Shown here: positions 51,136 through 60,137 of the stretch, one piece after another
How positions within the stretch are numbered: the stretch's first letter is position 1
Layout of the letters: every line of letters starts with the position of its first letter
From: an uncultured Collinsella sp.
GTDB lineage: Bacteria; Actinomycetota; Coriobacteriia; Coriobacteriales; Coriobacteriaceae
Assembly (NCBI GenBank): GCA_905194675.1
Contig: CAJJTG010000001.1
Span: 1-64,000 of the forward strand
Length of the DNA: 64,000 bases
Reading direction: 5' to 3'
Program-made: the position numbers and the translations under genes
The notes under the pieces: generated by a model
The model's input: the letters and a program-made list of their open reading frames with translations, nothing else
Databases searched by the model: none
Told to the model about the DNA's origin: nothing

Positions 51136-52566
51136 ATGGCTCTTTGGGGCGGTCGTTTTGAGGCGGGCGTGGCCGAGGTCACGCAGGAGTTTGGCGCGTC
51201 GCTGCCGGTCGACAAACATCTCTATAAGCAGGATATCGCCGGCTCTAAGGCGCATGCCAAAATGCTGGCGGCCCAGGGCATCATCAGTGCCGAGGACGAG
51301 CAAGCGATTGCCAAGGGCCTGACTGGAATCGAACAGGATATCGATGCCGGCAACTTCACCTTCGACATCAACGACGAAGACATTCATATGTCCATCGAGA
51401 GCGAGCTGACGCGTCGCATCGGCGAGGCCGGTAAGCGCTTGCATACCGGACGTTCGCGCAACGACCAGGTGGCGACCGACACACGCCTGGGCGTCAAGGC
51501 GCTGGCCAAGGAGCTCATGGAGGCCAATCTTGAGCTGCGCCATGTGCTGGTGGATGCGGCTAAGAAGTACGACAAGGTGATTCTGCCGGGCTACACGCAC
51601 ATGCAGCACGCTCAGCCCGTGCTGCTGTCGCATCATCTGCTGGCGTATTCCTGGATGTTCGCGCGTGACTTTACGCGCCTGAAGGCCGCCTTTGATGCCG
51701 CCGACAACTGCCCGCTGGGTGCTGCCGCGCTTGCCGGTACGAGCTATCCGCTCGATCGTCAGATGACGGCTGCCGAGCTTGGCTTTGCGGGCGTGATTCC
51801 CAACTCGCTCGATGCGGTTTCCGACCGCGATTTCCTGCTCGATCTGCATTACGCCGACTCCGTCATGGCCATGCACCTGTCGCGTCTTTCCGAGGAGATC
51901 GTGCTGTGGTCGAGCTCCGAATTTGGCTTTATCACGCTTTCCGACTCGTACTCCACCGGCTCGTCCATCATGCCGCAGAAGAAGAATCCCGACTTTGCCG
52001 AGCTTATCCGCGGCAAGAGCGGCCGTGTGTATGGCAACCTGGTGCAGCTGCTCGTGACCATGAAGGGCCTGCCGCTTGCTTATAACAAGGACTTGCAGGA
52101 GGACAAGGAGGGCGCGCTCGATACCGCCCATACGCTCATGCAGTGCCTGTCGGTTATGGCCGGTATGATTTCGACTTGGACCGTCAACGAGGATGCCATG
52201 GCGTGCGAGTGCGGCGTGGGACACCTTGCCGCCACCGATGTTGCCGATTACCTGGCTAAGCGTGGTCTGCCGTTCCGCGAGGCACATGCCGTGGTGGGCC
52301 ATCTGGTCCTGATGTGTGAGAAGCGTAGCTGCAATCTTGAGGACCTGCCGTTTGAGGTGTTCCAGGAGGCAAGCCCGCTCTTTGAACGCGATATTACCGA
52401 GGCGCTCGACATCCCCTCAATTGTCGCCGCGCGTACGACCGAGGGCGGTACCGCCCCTGCCGCCGTTGCCGTACAGCTGGATCGTGCCGAGGCACAGCTC
52501 GTGGCCGACGAAGGCGTGTTTGGATCGCTGACCAAGGTCTTCGAGATGGGCCACGGGGCAAAGTAA
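51136..52566 (+). CDS. argH: Argininosuccinate lyase
   Basis: 476 aa. It splits argininosuccinate to arginine and fumarate. The N-terminus ALWGGRFEAGVAEVTQEFGA is typical. The fumarase-superfamily signature GSSIMPQKKNPD lies near residues 276-287, and SRNDQVATDTRL is near 111-122. ATG 51136 has AAAGGGG 7-8 nt upstream; the frame to 51061 lacks SD. Full length for the family. It completes the arginine pathway after argG. Confidence 0.96.
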   Translation: MALWGGRFEAGVAEVTQEFGASLPVDKHLYKQDIAGSKAHAKMLAAQGIISAEDEQAIAKGLTGIEQDIDAGNFTFDINDEDIHMSIESELTRRIGEAGKRLHTGRSRNDQVATDTRLGVKALAKELMEANLELRHVLVDAAKKYDKVILPGYTHMQHAQPVLLSHHLLAYSWMFARDFTRLKAAFDAADNCPLGAAALAGTSYPLDRQMTAAELGFAGVIPNSLDAVSDRDFLLDLHYADSVMAMHLSRLSEEIVLWSSSEFGFITLSDSYSTGSSIMPQKKNPDFAELIRGKSGRVYGNLVQLLVTMKGLPLAYNKDLQEDKEGALDTAHTLMQCLSVMAGMISTWTVNEDAMACECGVGHLAATDVADYLAKRGLPFREAHAVVGHLVLMCEKRSCNLEDLPFEVFQEASPLFERDITEALDIPSIVAARTTEGGTAPAAVAVQLDRAEAQLVADEGVFGSLTKVFEMGHGAK

Positions 52567-52616
52567 GAGTCTGGCTAAAGCTGCTTGGCCATTTATTGAT
52601 AAATCGTTTTTGCTTT

Positions 52617-52655
52617 TACGGGCGTCTGCTGATGTGGGCGTCCGTATTTTGTTGT
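52617..52655 (+). terminator. Probable terminator after argH
   Basis: ACGGGCG pairs with CGTCCGT (one mismatch pair) around an 18-nt loop, followed by ATTTTGTTG. Weak stem. Confidence 0.5.
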
Positions 52656-52818
52656 AATGGGGGAGGGGCTTGTCGAGAACTTCTGTAGGACCTTTGGGCA
52701 GGTTGTGAAGGGGGTACGTTCACAGGCGGCAACCGACCGTCCGCTCGGTTCGGTGCGGTTGATGGGCAGTCGGATGGTACTCTAATCGGGCTTCGAAACA
52801 GAAGTGACACATATGGAA

Positions 52819-52845
52819 CGCTTCAATTAATTGCAGCGCTTCAAT
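52819..52845 (+). promoter_or_regulatory. Direct repeat CGCTTCAAT before ndk
   Basis: CGCTTCAAT at 52819-52827 and 52837-52845, 18 bp apart. It may be an operator; no regulator is known to me. The gene-free stretch 52567-52950 shows only this, the argH terminator, and a TACGAT -10 candidate near 52883. Confidence 0.3.
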
Positions 52846-52950
52846 AAACAGCTTTTTGTTTAACTGCAGCTAAAACTCTGTTACGATGCAGTCCAGGCGA
52901 GTGCCGGAATGGGACTTGGGCACGCGCGAACCTACTTGAAAGGCTACCTT

Positions 52951-53355
52951 ATGGCTATCGAGAAGACCTTCATCATGATTAAGCCCGACGCCGTGCGCGA
53001 TCGCAAGATCGGCGAGATCGTTGCTCGCATTGAGCGCAGCGGCCTTGTCATCGAGCGCATGGAGATGACTACGCTCGAGCGCGCTACCGTCGAGGAGCAC
53101 TACGCTCATCTGGCCGACAAGCCCTTCTTTGGCGGTCTCTGCGACTTTATGACGAGCGGTCCGGTCGTCAAGATGGTCGTTTCCGGTCTCTCCGCTGTTT
53201 CCAAGATGCGCACCCTTATGGGCGCTACCAACCCGCTTGATGCTACGCCCGGCACCATTCGCGGCGACTTCGCTGTCGATGTCAACGCCAACGTGATCCA
53301 CGGCTCCGACTGCCTGGAGAACGCCGAGATCGAGATCAAGCGCTTCTTTGGCTAA
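52951..53355 (+). CDS. ndk: Nucleoside diphosphate kinase
   Basis: 134 aa, standard size. It exchanges gamma-phosphates among nucleotides through a phospho-histidine. EKTFIMIKPDAVRDR begins the fold, and the catalytic His117 is in NVIHGSD. ATG 52951 has GAAAGG 7-8 nt upstream. Single gene with its own terminator. The usual ATNPLDATPGTIRGDFA loop is intact. Confidence 0.96.
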   Translation: MAIEKTFIMIKPDAVRDRKIGEIVARIERSGLVIERMEMTTLERATVEEHYAHLADKPFFGGLCDFMTSGPVVKMVVSGLSAVSKMRTLMGATNPLDATPGTIRGDFAVDVNANVIHGSDCLENAEIEIKRFFG

Positions 53356-53393
53356 ACCAGCTTTGACTCCTTAAAGCTGTTAGCGTGTGGCTT

Positions 53394-53428
53394 GGGCGCC
53401 GCGGAACTCCATCCGCGGCGTCCTTTTA
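53394..53428 (+). terminator. Terminator after ndk
   Basis: GGGCGCCGCGG pairs with CCGCGGCGTCC (one wobble) around AACTCCAT, followed by TTTTATA. Confidence 0.85.
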
Positions 53429-53434
53429 TATTCC

Positions 53435-53467
53435 AGTAGATTTTTGGGACATGTCTAGAAATCTACT
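53435..53467. repeat. AGTAGATTT hairpin; contains the 19-nt repeat also at 32595
   Basis: AGTAGATTT 53435-53443 pairs with AAATCTACT 53459-53467; the loop TTGGGACATGTCTAG includes the palindrome GACATGTC. The first 19 nt recur on the minus strand at 32595-32613. Its TTTGGGACA core resembles the repeats at 47706 and 60010. Confidence 0.65.
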
Positions 53468-53471
53468 AAAG

Positions 53472-53511
53472 AGCCCCCGCCTGGAATGTGCGTGCATTCC
53501 AGGCGGGGGCT
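53472..53511 (-). terminator. Terminator-type 17-bp palindrome after rpiB
   Basis: AGCCCCCGCCTGGAATG, a 6-nt loop, then the perfect complement. On the minus strand CTCTTTAG follows, so it most likely ends rpiB. Confidence 0.7.
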
Positions 53512-53538
53512 GTCGCTAGCGTATGGCGTTGTAAGTTT

Positions 53539-54006
53539 TTAGGCCTCGTCGACGACCTTGAGACCGCGGGTCTGGTCGATCTCGTTGAGGAGGTTGACGC
53601 GACGCTCGTGGCGGCCGCCCTCGAACTCGGCGTCGAGCCACTCGTCGACGATCATCTTAGCGAGCTCGGAGCCAACGACGCGGGCGCCAAAGGCCAGCAC
53701 GTTGGTGTTATTGTGCATACGGGAGAGCTTGGCGCTGAAGGGCTCGGAGCACACGACGGCGCGTACGCCCTCGACCTTGTTGGCAGCCAGGCTGATCCCG
53801 ACGCCGGTACCGCAGATCAGGATGCCCAGGTCGACGTCGCCGTTGACAACGGCCTTACCCACCTTGTAGCCGGCGATGGGGTAGTCAAAGCTCTCGGAGG
53901 TGTCGGTGCCAAAGTTCACGACCTCGCAGCCGCGCTCCTTCAGGTGCTCGGAAATGATGTTCTTGAGCTCGACGGCGGCGTGGTCGTTACCGATACCGAT
54001 CTTCAT
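53539..54006 (-). CDS. rpiB: Ribose 5-phosphate isomerase B
   Basis: 155 aa. It interconverts ribose 5-phosphate and ribulose 5-phosphate. MKIGIGNDHAAVELK at the start, Cys65 in CGTGVGIS as the catalytic base, and SRMHNNTNVLAFGARVVG are family motifs. ATG 54006 follows GAGAGGA on the minus strand. The frame continues 72 codons upstream without SD and is not used. Single gene flanked by the 53472 palindrome. Confidence 0.93.
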   Translation of the reverse strand: MKIGIGNDHAAVELKNIISEHLKERGCEVVNFGTDTSESFDYPIAGYKVGKAVVNGDVDLGILICGTGVGISLAANKVEGVRAVVCSEPFSAKLSRMHNNTNVLAFGARVVGSELAKMIVDEWLDAEFEGGRHERRVNLLNEIDQTRGLKVVDEA

Positions 54007-54278
54007 AGATGGTTCCTCTCTGGTCTGTGCGGCGCAAATGCTAAAGGTGTTTACCGCGTTCGACTGCATGATAGCGCGACTTTTGTGTAAACGCTCGGGC
54101 GTTTTTTGATCAAACGCTTTAGCGGGCAACAAGACCCGCTTTTCATGAATGAATGCCGCCAGTTTGTGCTTGAGCGCCGTCCGCCGGAACCATGGTTGCG
54201 GTTTTTGATGCATTGTTATCAAATAGAAGAGCTAATTATTTTTGAGAGACCAGCCCGTTATGCAAGCAGGAGATACCT

Positions 54279-55598
54279 ATGCCTACCGATTCCCTTCGTG
54301 ATGCCGCGTTTTGCGATGTTTTGAACCGCGAGCTTGTCTGTGCGCTCGGCTGCACCGAGCCTATTGCCGTTGCCTATGCAGCGGCGTTGGCGAGCCAGAC
54401 GCTCGGTTGCGAACCCGATCATATGGACGTTGCCTGCTCGGGCAACATCATCAAGAACGTTAAGAGCGTGACCGTGCCCAACTCGGGCGGTATGCACGGT
54501 ATTGAAGCTGCAGCCGTGCTGGGTGCCGTGGGCGGTGACGCCAAGAGCGCGCTCGAGGTGCTCGAGAGCGTTAACGATAAAGACCGTGCTCGCGTGACCG
54601 AGCTCCTCGCTGACGCCGGCTACTGCGATGTGTCGCTTGTCGAGGGTGTGCCCAACCTCTACATCAAGGTGACCGCCACGGCCGGGGGCCATACCGCGGT
54701 CGTCGAGATTACCGACCACCACACCAATGTCACGTGCCATACGCTCGACGGTATTCCGGTGTGCGGCAAGTCGGCGGGGGAGTGCGCCGCCTGCGCCGAG
54801 CGCGTGGTGGCCGAGCGTGCGGCAGATAACGCCGATACGCCCATGTCGATCGAGTCCATCATCGACTTTATCGAGGGCGGCGACATTGAGGGCGCCCGCG
54901 CTGCCGTTGAGCGTCAGATTGAGCTGAACGGCGCGATCAGCGCCGAGGGTCTGGCGCACGCTTGGGGTGCCGAGGTTGGCCGTACGCTGCTGGGTGCTCG
55001 TGCCGATGACGTTGCCTGCCGGGCCCGTGCCCGTGCGGCCGCCGGGTCCGACGCCCGCATGAACGGCTGTGCGCTGCCGGTCGCCATTGTGTGCGGCTCT
55101 GGCAATCAGGGCATTACCTGTGCACTGCCCGTCATGGAGTATGCCGAGTACCTGCGCTGCGACCACGAGCGCCTGGTGCGTGCCGTGATGCTGTCCGATC
55201 TCATTGCCGTGCATATCAAGAGCTACATTGGTGCGCTCTCGGCGTTTTGCGGTGCTATTTGCGCCGCGTGCGGCGCCGGCGCTGCGATTACCTGGCTGTG
55301 CGGTGGCACGCGCGAGCAAATCGGTGCGACGGTCTCCAATACGCTCGGCAATGTGGGCGGCATCGTGTGCGATGGCGCCAAGGCGAGCTGCGCCGCCAAG
55401 ATTTCCGCTGCCGTTGATGCGGCGATTCTGGGTCACGATATGGCCATGCAGGGTCGCGGTTTCCGCGCCGGTGAGGGCCTGATTCAGGATACCGTCGAGG
55501 AGACCATCGCCAGCATGGGCTATGTGGGGCGCGTGGGCATGAAGGACACCGACGTCGAGATCCTCAACATCATGATCGGCAAAACCCAAGTGTGCTAG
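54279..55598 (+). CDS. L-cysteine desulfidase family protein (UPF0597, CyuA-like)
   Basis: 439 aa. It resembles the CyuA/UPF0597 family, related to the alpha part of iron-sulfur L-serine dehydratase, which splits cysteine to pyruvate, ammonia and sulfide. Probable cluster ligands: Cys25 (LGCTEPIA), Cys272 (CGSGNQGIT), Cys324 and Cys328/331 (AFCGAICAACGAG). NPGAMHG-like VPNSGGMHGIEAAAVLGA follows the first. SD AGGAG before the ATG. The stop overlaps the convergent HAD gene by 4 nt. Confidence 0.88.
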   Translation: MPTDSLRDAAFCDVLNRELVCALGCTEPIAVAYAAALASQTLGCEPDHMDVACSGNIIKNVKSVTVPNSGGMHGIEAAAVLGAVGGDAKSALEVLESVNDKDRARVTELLADAGYCDVSLVEGVPNLYIKVTATAGGHTAVVEITDHHTNVTCHTLDGIPVCGKSAGECAACAERVVAERAADNADTPMSIESIIDFIEGGDIEGARAAVERQIELNGAISAEGLAHAWGAEVGRTLLGARADDVACRARARAAAGSDARMNGCALPVAIVCGSGNQGITCALPVMEYAEYLRCDHERLVRAVMLSDLIAVHIKSYIGALSAFCGAICAACGAGAAITWLCGGTREQIGATVSNTLGNVGGIVCDGAKASCAAKISAAVDAAILGHDMAMQGRGFRAGEGLIQDTVEETIASMGYVGRVGMKDTDVEILNIMIGKTQVC

Positions 55599-56353
55599 GA
55601 CAGTTCGTCGGCTACTTGGTGTTCGTAGAAGGCTTCTACTACGGCGTTAAAGTCGCGGGCGAAGCCTTCCATGGTTCCGCGCCAGGTGACTCGGTTGGGC
55701 TTGCCCTGGCCTACATAGGCAGTCTGAATGCCGCAGGCGGGGCTAGGGAAGTCGCGTTTGGGATCGTTGCCCACCATAAGGACCTCGTGCGGTTCGAGCC
55801 CCATCACCTGAAGTTGCTCTAGATAGTAGGTGGCATCGGGCTTGCAGCGGGTGGCGTTTCCCATGTGCGTCACGAGCTCAAAGGGGGCGTCGGCCAGGTC
55901 GCCCCAACCCATGCGGCATTCGATGGCCCCCTGCGGAAAGCTGGGGTTGGTAAAGAGCGCGCAGCGCAGCCCCGCGTCCTGCACGGCCTGAAGTGCGGCG
56001 TGTGCGCCCGGCATAGCATGGGCGTTGATGAGTTCGTCATTCTTGTACGGAAGAACTTCGCGGTCGTAGTAGGTAAACGCCTCGTAGATAAGTGGGTCCG
56101 AGAGGCAAATGCCGCATCGGCGCTCGACCTCTTCTTGGTAAAACTCAAGATTGGTGCGATTGTCCGTGCTGCTGCGGCGATTGGCGTTGAGGTCGACCAG
56201 GATGGTGCCGAGGCGTGCCATCGTGCCACCGCGGCTGCGGCGCCCGATATCCGCGAGCATCGAAGAGACATCCTTAAAATATCGAAGGATGAACGCGTTG
56301 AGGTTGATGCTAAGAAGCGTTTCGTCCATATCGAAAACGACTGCTTTGAGCAC
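55595..56353 (-). CDS. HAD superfamily hydrolase, GTG start
   Basis: 252 aa. It begins VLKAVVFDMDETLLSINLNA with nucleophile Asp9-type motif I right after the start; CALFTNPSFPQG is motif II and MVGNDPKRDFPSPACGI motif IV. GTG 56353 follows GAAAGGTG by 5 nt on the minus strand. Starting from the distant ATG 56524 would put 57 unrelated residues in front. The cap is helical, as in C1-type phosphatases. The substrate is unknown. Confidence 0.85.
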   Translation of the reverse strand: MLKAVVFDMDETLLSINLNAFILRYFKDVSSMLADIGRRSRGGTMARLGTILVDLNANRRSSTDNRTNLEFYQEEVERRCGICLSDPLIYEAFTYYDREVLPYKNDELINAHAMPGAHAALQAVQDAGLRCALFTNPSFPQGAIECRMGWGDLADAPFELVTHMGNATRCKPDATYYLEQLQVMGLEPHEVLMVGNDPKRDFPSPACGIQTAYVGQGKPNRVTWRGTMEGFARDFNAVVEAFYEHQVADELS

Positions 56354-56668
56354 GCGGGCACCTTTCTCGAAAAATCGATCTAGAATCGTTGGCTCCGGAT
56401 ACTTTACCCCAAAGCCGAATGCCTGGCTGGTTATCGTCAAGTTGCGGAGACGTGTGTTCATAAGATTACGAAAAAGTCTCCACACGAGTAAAAAATCGCA
56501 GTTCACGCTTGAAATCGAACTCATTTCCCCGTAACCTATACGAACGTGATTGCATAAGCGTCACATTAGTATCTGTCGGCTCCCGAGTGTTCCTAAACGT
56601 TGTGTGCTTGTCGCACCCTTCTGTAGGTCCTAGCAATCGGGGCCCCGTAGTTCGAAAGGGGTCCACCT

Positions 56669-57835
56669 TTGAGTGAGATTCAGAACTCGTCCATTTTCTC
56701 TCTTGACGATGTCAACGAGGAGGAGATGAACAACCTCATCGACGGTACGATTACCGACTTTGATGAGGGCGATCTCGTTAACGGCACTGTCGTTAAGATC
56801 GAGCATGACGAGGTGCTCGTTGACATCGGATTCAAGTCTGAGGGCGTTATCCCGGTCCGCGAGCTGTCCATCCGCAAGGACGCTAACCCTGCAGACATCG
56901 TTGCACTCGGTGATCCCATCGAGGCTCTGGTTCTCCAGAAGGAGGACAAGGACGGTCGTCTGGTCCTGTCCAAGAAGCGTGCCGAGTACGAGCGTGCTTG
57001 GAACCGCATCGAGGAGAAGTTCAACTCCGGCGAGAACGTCGAGGGCGAGGTTATCGAGGTTGTCAAGGGCGGCCTGATCCTCGACATCGGCCTGCGTGGC
57101 TTCCTGCCCGCTTCCCTCGTCGACCTCCGTCGCGTCAAGGACCTCACCTCTTACATGGGCACCCGCATCGAGGCCCGCGTCATCGAGATGGACCGCAACC
57201 GCAACAACGTCGTCCTCTCCCGTCGCGTCGTGCTCGAGGAGTCCCGTAAGGCCGAGCGCTCCGAGATCCTGTCCAAGCTCAAGTCTGGCATGCGTCTCCA
57301 GGGTACCGTTTCCTCCATCGTCGACTTCGGCGCCTTCGTCGACCTCGGCGGTATCGACGGCCTCATCCACATCTCCGAGCTCTCCTGGAACCACGTCAAC
57401 CATCCTTCCGAGGTTGTCAAGGTCGGCCAGGAGGTCGAGGTCGAGGTTCTCGACGTCGATCTCAACCGCGAGCGCATCTCCCTGGGTCTCAAGCAGACCA
57501 CCGAGGATCCGTGGCGCGCACTGGTCAAGAAGTACCCCGTCGGCGCTATCGTCGAGGGCACTGTGACCAAGCTTGTCCCGTTCGGCGCTTTCGTCGATCT
57601 GGGCGAGGGCATCGAGGGCCTGGTGCACATCTCCGAGATGGCCAACAAGCACGTCGATCAGCCTTCTCAGGTCACCCATGTGGGCGACAAGGTTCAGGTC
57701 AAGGTCATGGAAATCGACCTCGACCGTCGTCGTATCTCCCTGTCCATGAAGTCTGCTGCTGAGACTCTGGGCGTCGAGATCGAGGTTACTCCGCTGCCTT
57801 CCGAGAAGAAGGACGAGGAGACCGACGCCGAGTAA
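56669..57835 (+). CDS. rpsA: 30S ribosomal protein S1 (four S1 domains), TTG start
   Basis: 388 aa. An acidic N-terminal stretch (about 1-25) is followed by four S1 RNA-binding domains at roughly 28-98, 115-180, 200-270 and 286-356. The second half carries the well-conserved VDFGAFVDLGGIDGLIHISE type. TTG 56669 has GAAAGGGG 7 nt upstream and no better codon is available. Four domains instead of six is usual in Gram-positives. Codon use is strongly biased, as expected for a highly expressed gene. The upstream 315 nt gap shows no clear promoter. Confidence 0.95.
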   Translation: MSEIQNSSIFSLDDVNEEEMNNLIDGTITDFDEGDLVNGTVVKIEHDEVLVDIGFKSEGVIPVRELSIRKDANPADIVALGDPIEALVLQKEDKDGRLVLSKKRAEYERAWNRIEEKFNSGENVEGEVIEVVKGGLILDIGLRGFLPASLVDLRRVKDLTSYMGTRIEARVIEMDRNRNNVVLSRRVVLEESRKAERSEILSKLKSGMRLQGTVSSIVDFGAFVDLGGIDGLIHISELSWNHVNHPSEVVKVGQEVEVEVLDVDLNRERISLGLKQTTEDPWRALVKKYPVGAIVEGTVTKLVPFGAFVDLGEGIEGLVHISEMANKHVDQPSQVTHVGDKVQVKVMEIDLDRRRISLSMKSAAETLGVEIEVTPLPSEKKDEETDAE

Positions 57836-57859
57836 ATCGGTTTGACGATCACTTGTTTT

Positions 57860-57893
57860 AAGGGATCCGTCCGCAATGGACGGGTCCCTTTTT
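57860..57893 (+). terminator. Terminator after rpsA
   Basis: AGGGATCCGTCC pairs with GGACGGGTCCCT (one wobble) around GCAAT, followed by TTTTT. Confidence 0.9.
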
Positions 57894-58138
57894 GCATTTG
57901 CTGCTGAGGTGCGTGATGCTGCCCGTGCGCAATGCTGCCCGGGTTGTCTGTTTGCTATTGGGTTGTCGGTGCATGAAAAATGCCGACATCCCGCCTCGGG
58001 GAGGAGGCGGGAACACACTGAGTAGACGGAGGGGTGCGGAGCGCGGTCGCGTCTCGACTGACGACGTTGCCCATCGACAGGACCATTGTAACGCATGGCG
58101 GTTCTTGGTTTATCGTGTCGAGCGTTTGCGTTGTGCCA

Positions 58139-58165
58139 TTGCCTGCGGTAACGGTGTGTTACACT
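58139..58165 (+). promoter_or_regulatory. Candidate rnpB promoter
   Basis: TTGCCT, 15-nt spacer, TACACT. The -10 is placed correctly for an RNA 5' end at about 58173-58177. The spacing is short, so the -35 is uncertain. The rest of the gap 57894-58138 holds only a CCCGCCTC / GAGGCGGG stem near 58000. Confidence 0.45.
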
Positions 58166-58176
58166 CTTGCACTGCT

Positions 58177-58532
58177 GAGTGGGCCAGACGGTCGCGCGAT
58201 GTGCTGCTTGCAGTACGCGTGAGGAAAGTCCGGGCTCCAGAGGGCGGGATGCCGGCTAACGGCCGGGCGGAGTGATCCGACGGAAAGCGCCGCAGAAAAG
58301 AAGACTCCCACCTGCGCCGCAAGGCGTAAAGGGAAAAGCTGAAACGGTGGTGTAAGAGACCACCAGCGTCGTGGCAACACGGCGGCTTGGCAAGCCCCAT
58401 CCGGAGCAAGCGCGAATAGGAACGCTATGGGCCGGCCCGGTCCGCGTTCGGGTAGCGTGCGTGGAGCTGCACGGTAACGTGCAGACAAGATAAATGACCG
58501 TTCACGACAGAACCCGGCTTATCGGCCCACTC
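58177..58532 (+). ncRNA. rnpB: RNase P RNA, bacterial class A type
   Basis: About 356 nt. The ends GAGTGGGCC and GGCCCACTC pair as stem P1. Universal core segments are present: GAGGAAAGTCCGGGCTCC near 58223-58240, CAGAAAAGAAGACTCCC, the GTAAGAGACCACCAGC stretch, and ACAGAACCCGGCTTAT at the 3' end. It is the catalytic subunit of RNase P that matures tRNA 5' ends. No U-rich terminator follows directly; the structured element at 58544 begins 12 nt later. Confidence 0.97.
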
Positions 58533-58543
58533 GGCACTTTGTT

Positions 58544-58685
58544 GACGCTGCGAACCCGTCAGCGCGGCAATCTGCCTTTCAAACCTTCGGGCATGACCAT
58601 AAGGTCAATGCCCTCGGCTTTCAAGGCACCTTGCTCGCGCTGACGGGTTCTCGCTTTCGTTGACGGAATCATCGGCGTTGCCATT
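58544..58685. repeat. Structured interspersed element, copy 2
   Basis: Outer stem AACCCGTCAGCGCG 58553-58566 pairs perfectly with 58636-58649; middle stem GCCTT 58574-58578 with AAGGC 58623-58627; apical GGGCAT-GACC 58589-58598 with GGTC and ATGCCC 58603-58613. Compared with copy 1 at 3076-3216, each stem has changed on both sides. Directly downstream of rnpB. Confidence 0.75.
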
Positions 58686-58750
58686 CTTTTTACTAGGGTT
58701 ATCGTATTATTGAGGCTGTTTGTTGCTGCGCTTTATTTTGTTGAGGGGCT

Positions 58751-59389
58751 TTGTTGGACAGCTATTTTACTCTGCAATCGAATATTGAGGTTTCGGGCGA
58801 GTTTGTGGACCGCAAGAGCCGGTTTATTGCCCAGCTGGTCCATATTGAGTCCGAGGACGAGGCGAATGCCTTTATCGAGATGGTTCGCAAGCGTCATTAT
58901 GACGCTCGACACAATGTTCCCGCGTGGATTTTGGTCGATGGACGCGAGCGCCAGAGCGATGATGGTGAACCGAGCCGCACGAGTGGTATGCCGACGCTCG
59001 AGGTGCTGCGCGGTGCGGGGCTCAAAAATGTTTGCTGCGTAGTAACGCGCTATTTTGGTGGCACGCTGTTGGGGCCTGGTGGTTTGGTGCGCGCCTATAC
59101 CGCGGCGACGCAGGCGGCGGTGGCCGCGGCTCAGGAGGCCGGGCAGATCGTCGAGATGACGAGCGTCGTGCCGGTTGATGTGCATGTGGCCTATCCACAG
59201 TATGAGCAGGTGCTTCGCTTGGCGCAGGATTCGGGTGCCAAGGTTTCGGATACCGATTACGCGGATGCTGTGACACTTCACTTGGTGTTTAAAGCGGGGG
59301 AGCAAGAGCCGTTTTGCGCTAAGATGCGCGAGCTTATGGCGGGGCGCGAGGAGATTGAGGTCAGCGCTCCCGAGTTTGCTGAGTTCTAA
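58751..59389 (+). CDS. yigZ: IMPACT/YigZ family protein, TTG start
   Basis: 212 aa. The N-terminal UPF0029 domain contains RKSRFIAQLVHIESEDEA, then ARHNVPAWILVDGRE, DDGEPSRTSGMPTLEVLRG and VTRYFGGTLLGPGGLVRAY, followed by a ferredoxin-like C-terminal domain. In eukaryotes the relative IMPACT affects translation control; in bacteria the role is unclear. Two TTG codons (58751, 58754) follow GAGGGG; no ATG is near the conserved N-terminus. Second-domain residues are normal. Confidence 0.88.
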   Translation: MLDSYFTLQSNIEVSGEFVDRKSRFIAQLVHIESEDEANAFIEMVRKRHYDARHNVPAWILVDGRERQSDDGEPSRTSGMPTLEVLRGAGLKNVCCVVTRYFGGTLLGPGGLVRAYTAATQAAVAAAQEAGQIVEMTSVVPVDVHVAYPQYEQVLRLAQDSGAKVSDTDYADAVTLHLVFKAGEQEPFCAKMRELMAGREEIEVSAPEFAEF

Positions 59390-59390
59390 C

Positions 59391-59445
59391 GACGACGGCC
59401 GGCGTGCATTTGGATGAATCCCAAGCGCGCCGGCTGTCGTTTTAT
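59391..59445 (+). terminator. Terminator between yigZ and the convergent C_GCAxxG gene
   Basis: AACGAC plus GGCCGGC pair with GCCGGC plus GTCGTT with a small bulge, followed by TTAT. It may act on both strands. Confidence 0.65.
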
Positions 59446-59456
59446 GTCGCTGCCGT

Positions 59457-59903
59457 TTACTCGGCGAGCTGCTTTAGTACATCGCAGGCGATTTCGACGG
59501 CATCGTCGATGCAACCGGGACAGCTGCGGAGCGGACCCTTGTCCGATCCGATGCCCTTGAGCGTGCCGCAGACGGTCGTCGTGTTCTTCTCGCCAAAGCG
59601 CTTGGCAATCTCGCGCGACAGTTTGTAGGTCTGGCCCTTGGTCTTGGGGTTTTCCATGCCATCGCTCATTACAAAGCCCATGATGGCCACGGCGCCCGAG
59701 ATGGCACCGCAAGTTTCGGTCATGCCGCCCATGCCGGCGCCAAAGCCCTCGGTGAGGGTAAAGGCGACCTGGGGGTCGAGCCCGACGGCGGGCGCGAGCG
59801 TGCAGGCGACGGCCTGCGCGCAGTTAAAGCCGCGGGCGTGGTATTCGGCAGCCTGAGCCTGGCAGGTGGCAGTGTTGAGCTGAGTGGTATCAATCTGCTT
59901 CAT
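59457..59903 (-). CDS. C_GCAxxG_C_C family redox-type protein
   Basis: 148 aa. Cysteine motifs define the family: FNCAQAVACTLAP near residues 27-39, ETCGAISGAVAIMG near 64-77, and CPGCIDDAVEI near the C-terminus, plus a single Cys in TVCGTLKG. Members are probably redox-active or cofactor-binding and common in anaerobes; the function is not known. ATG 59903 has AAGGAG 7 nt upstream on the minus strand. Confidence 0.88.
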   Translation of the reverse strand: MKQIDTTQLNTATCQAQAAEYHARGFNCAQAVACTLAPAVGLDPQVAFTLTEGFGAGMGGMTETCGAISGAVAIMGFVMSDGMENPKTKGQTYKLSREIAKRFGEKNTTTVCGTLKGIGSDKGPLRSCPGCIDDAVEIACDVLKQLAE

Positions 59904-60009
59904 CCGTGTCTCCTTGATTGCGGTGTACCCGCCTATGGTACCCTTGCTGGCGCATTCGCTTATCGAGACCGCAGTGCATATCTCATTGTTTTTCGCCATC
60001 GAACACTTT

Positions 60010-60049
60010 CTTAAGATTTGGGACAAATAAACCTGATTAATTTGTCCCA
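60010..60049. repeat. 40-nt repeat with TTTGGGACAAA arms, copy 2
   Basis: TGGGACAAA 60019-60027 pairs with TTTGTCCCA 60041-60049, 13-nt loop. It lies between divergently transcribed genes. Copy 1 is at 47706-47745. Confidence 0.75.
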
Positions 60050-60137
60050 TAACCTATCGGCGGGATGGGTTGAGAGGGGTGCGGGGTAGCGGTATCGTGA
60101 ACCGAATAAAAACAAAACCCAAGTAAGGGAGTTGGAT

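Noticed and set aside
60050..60137. Possible SAM riboswitch or T-box before the sulfhydrylase gene
   Set aside because: Leader too short and without the conserved core.
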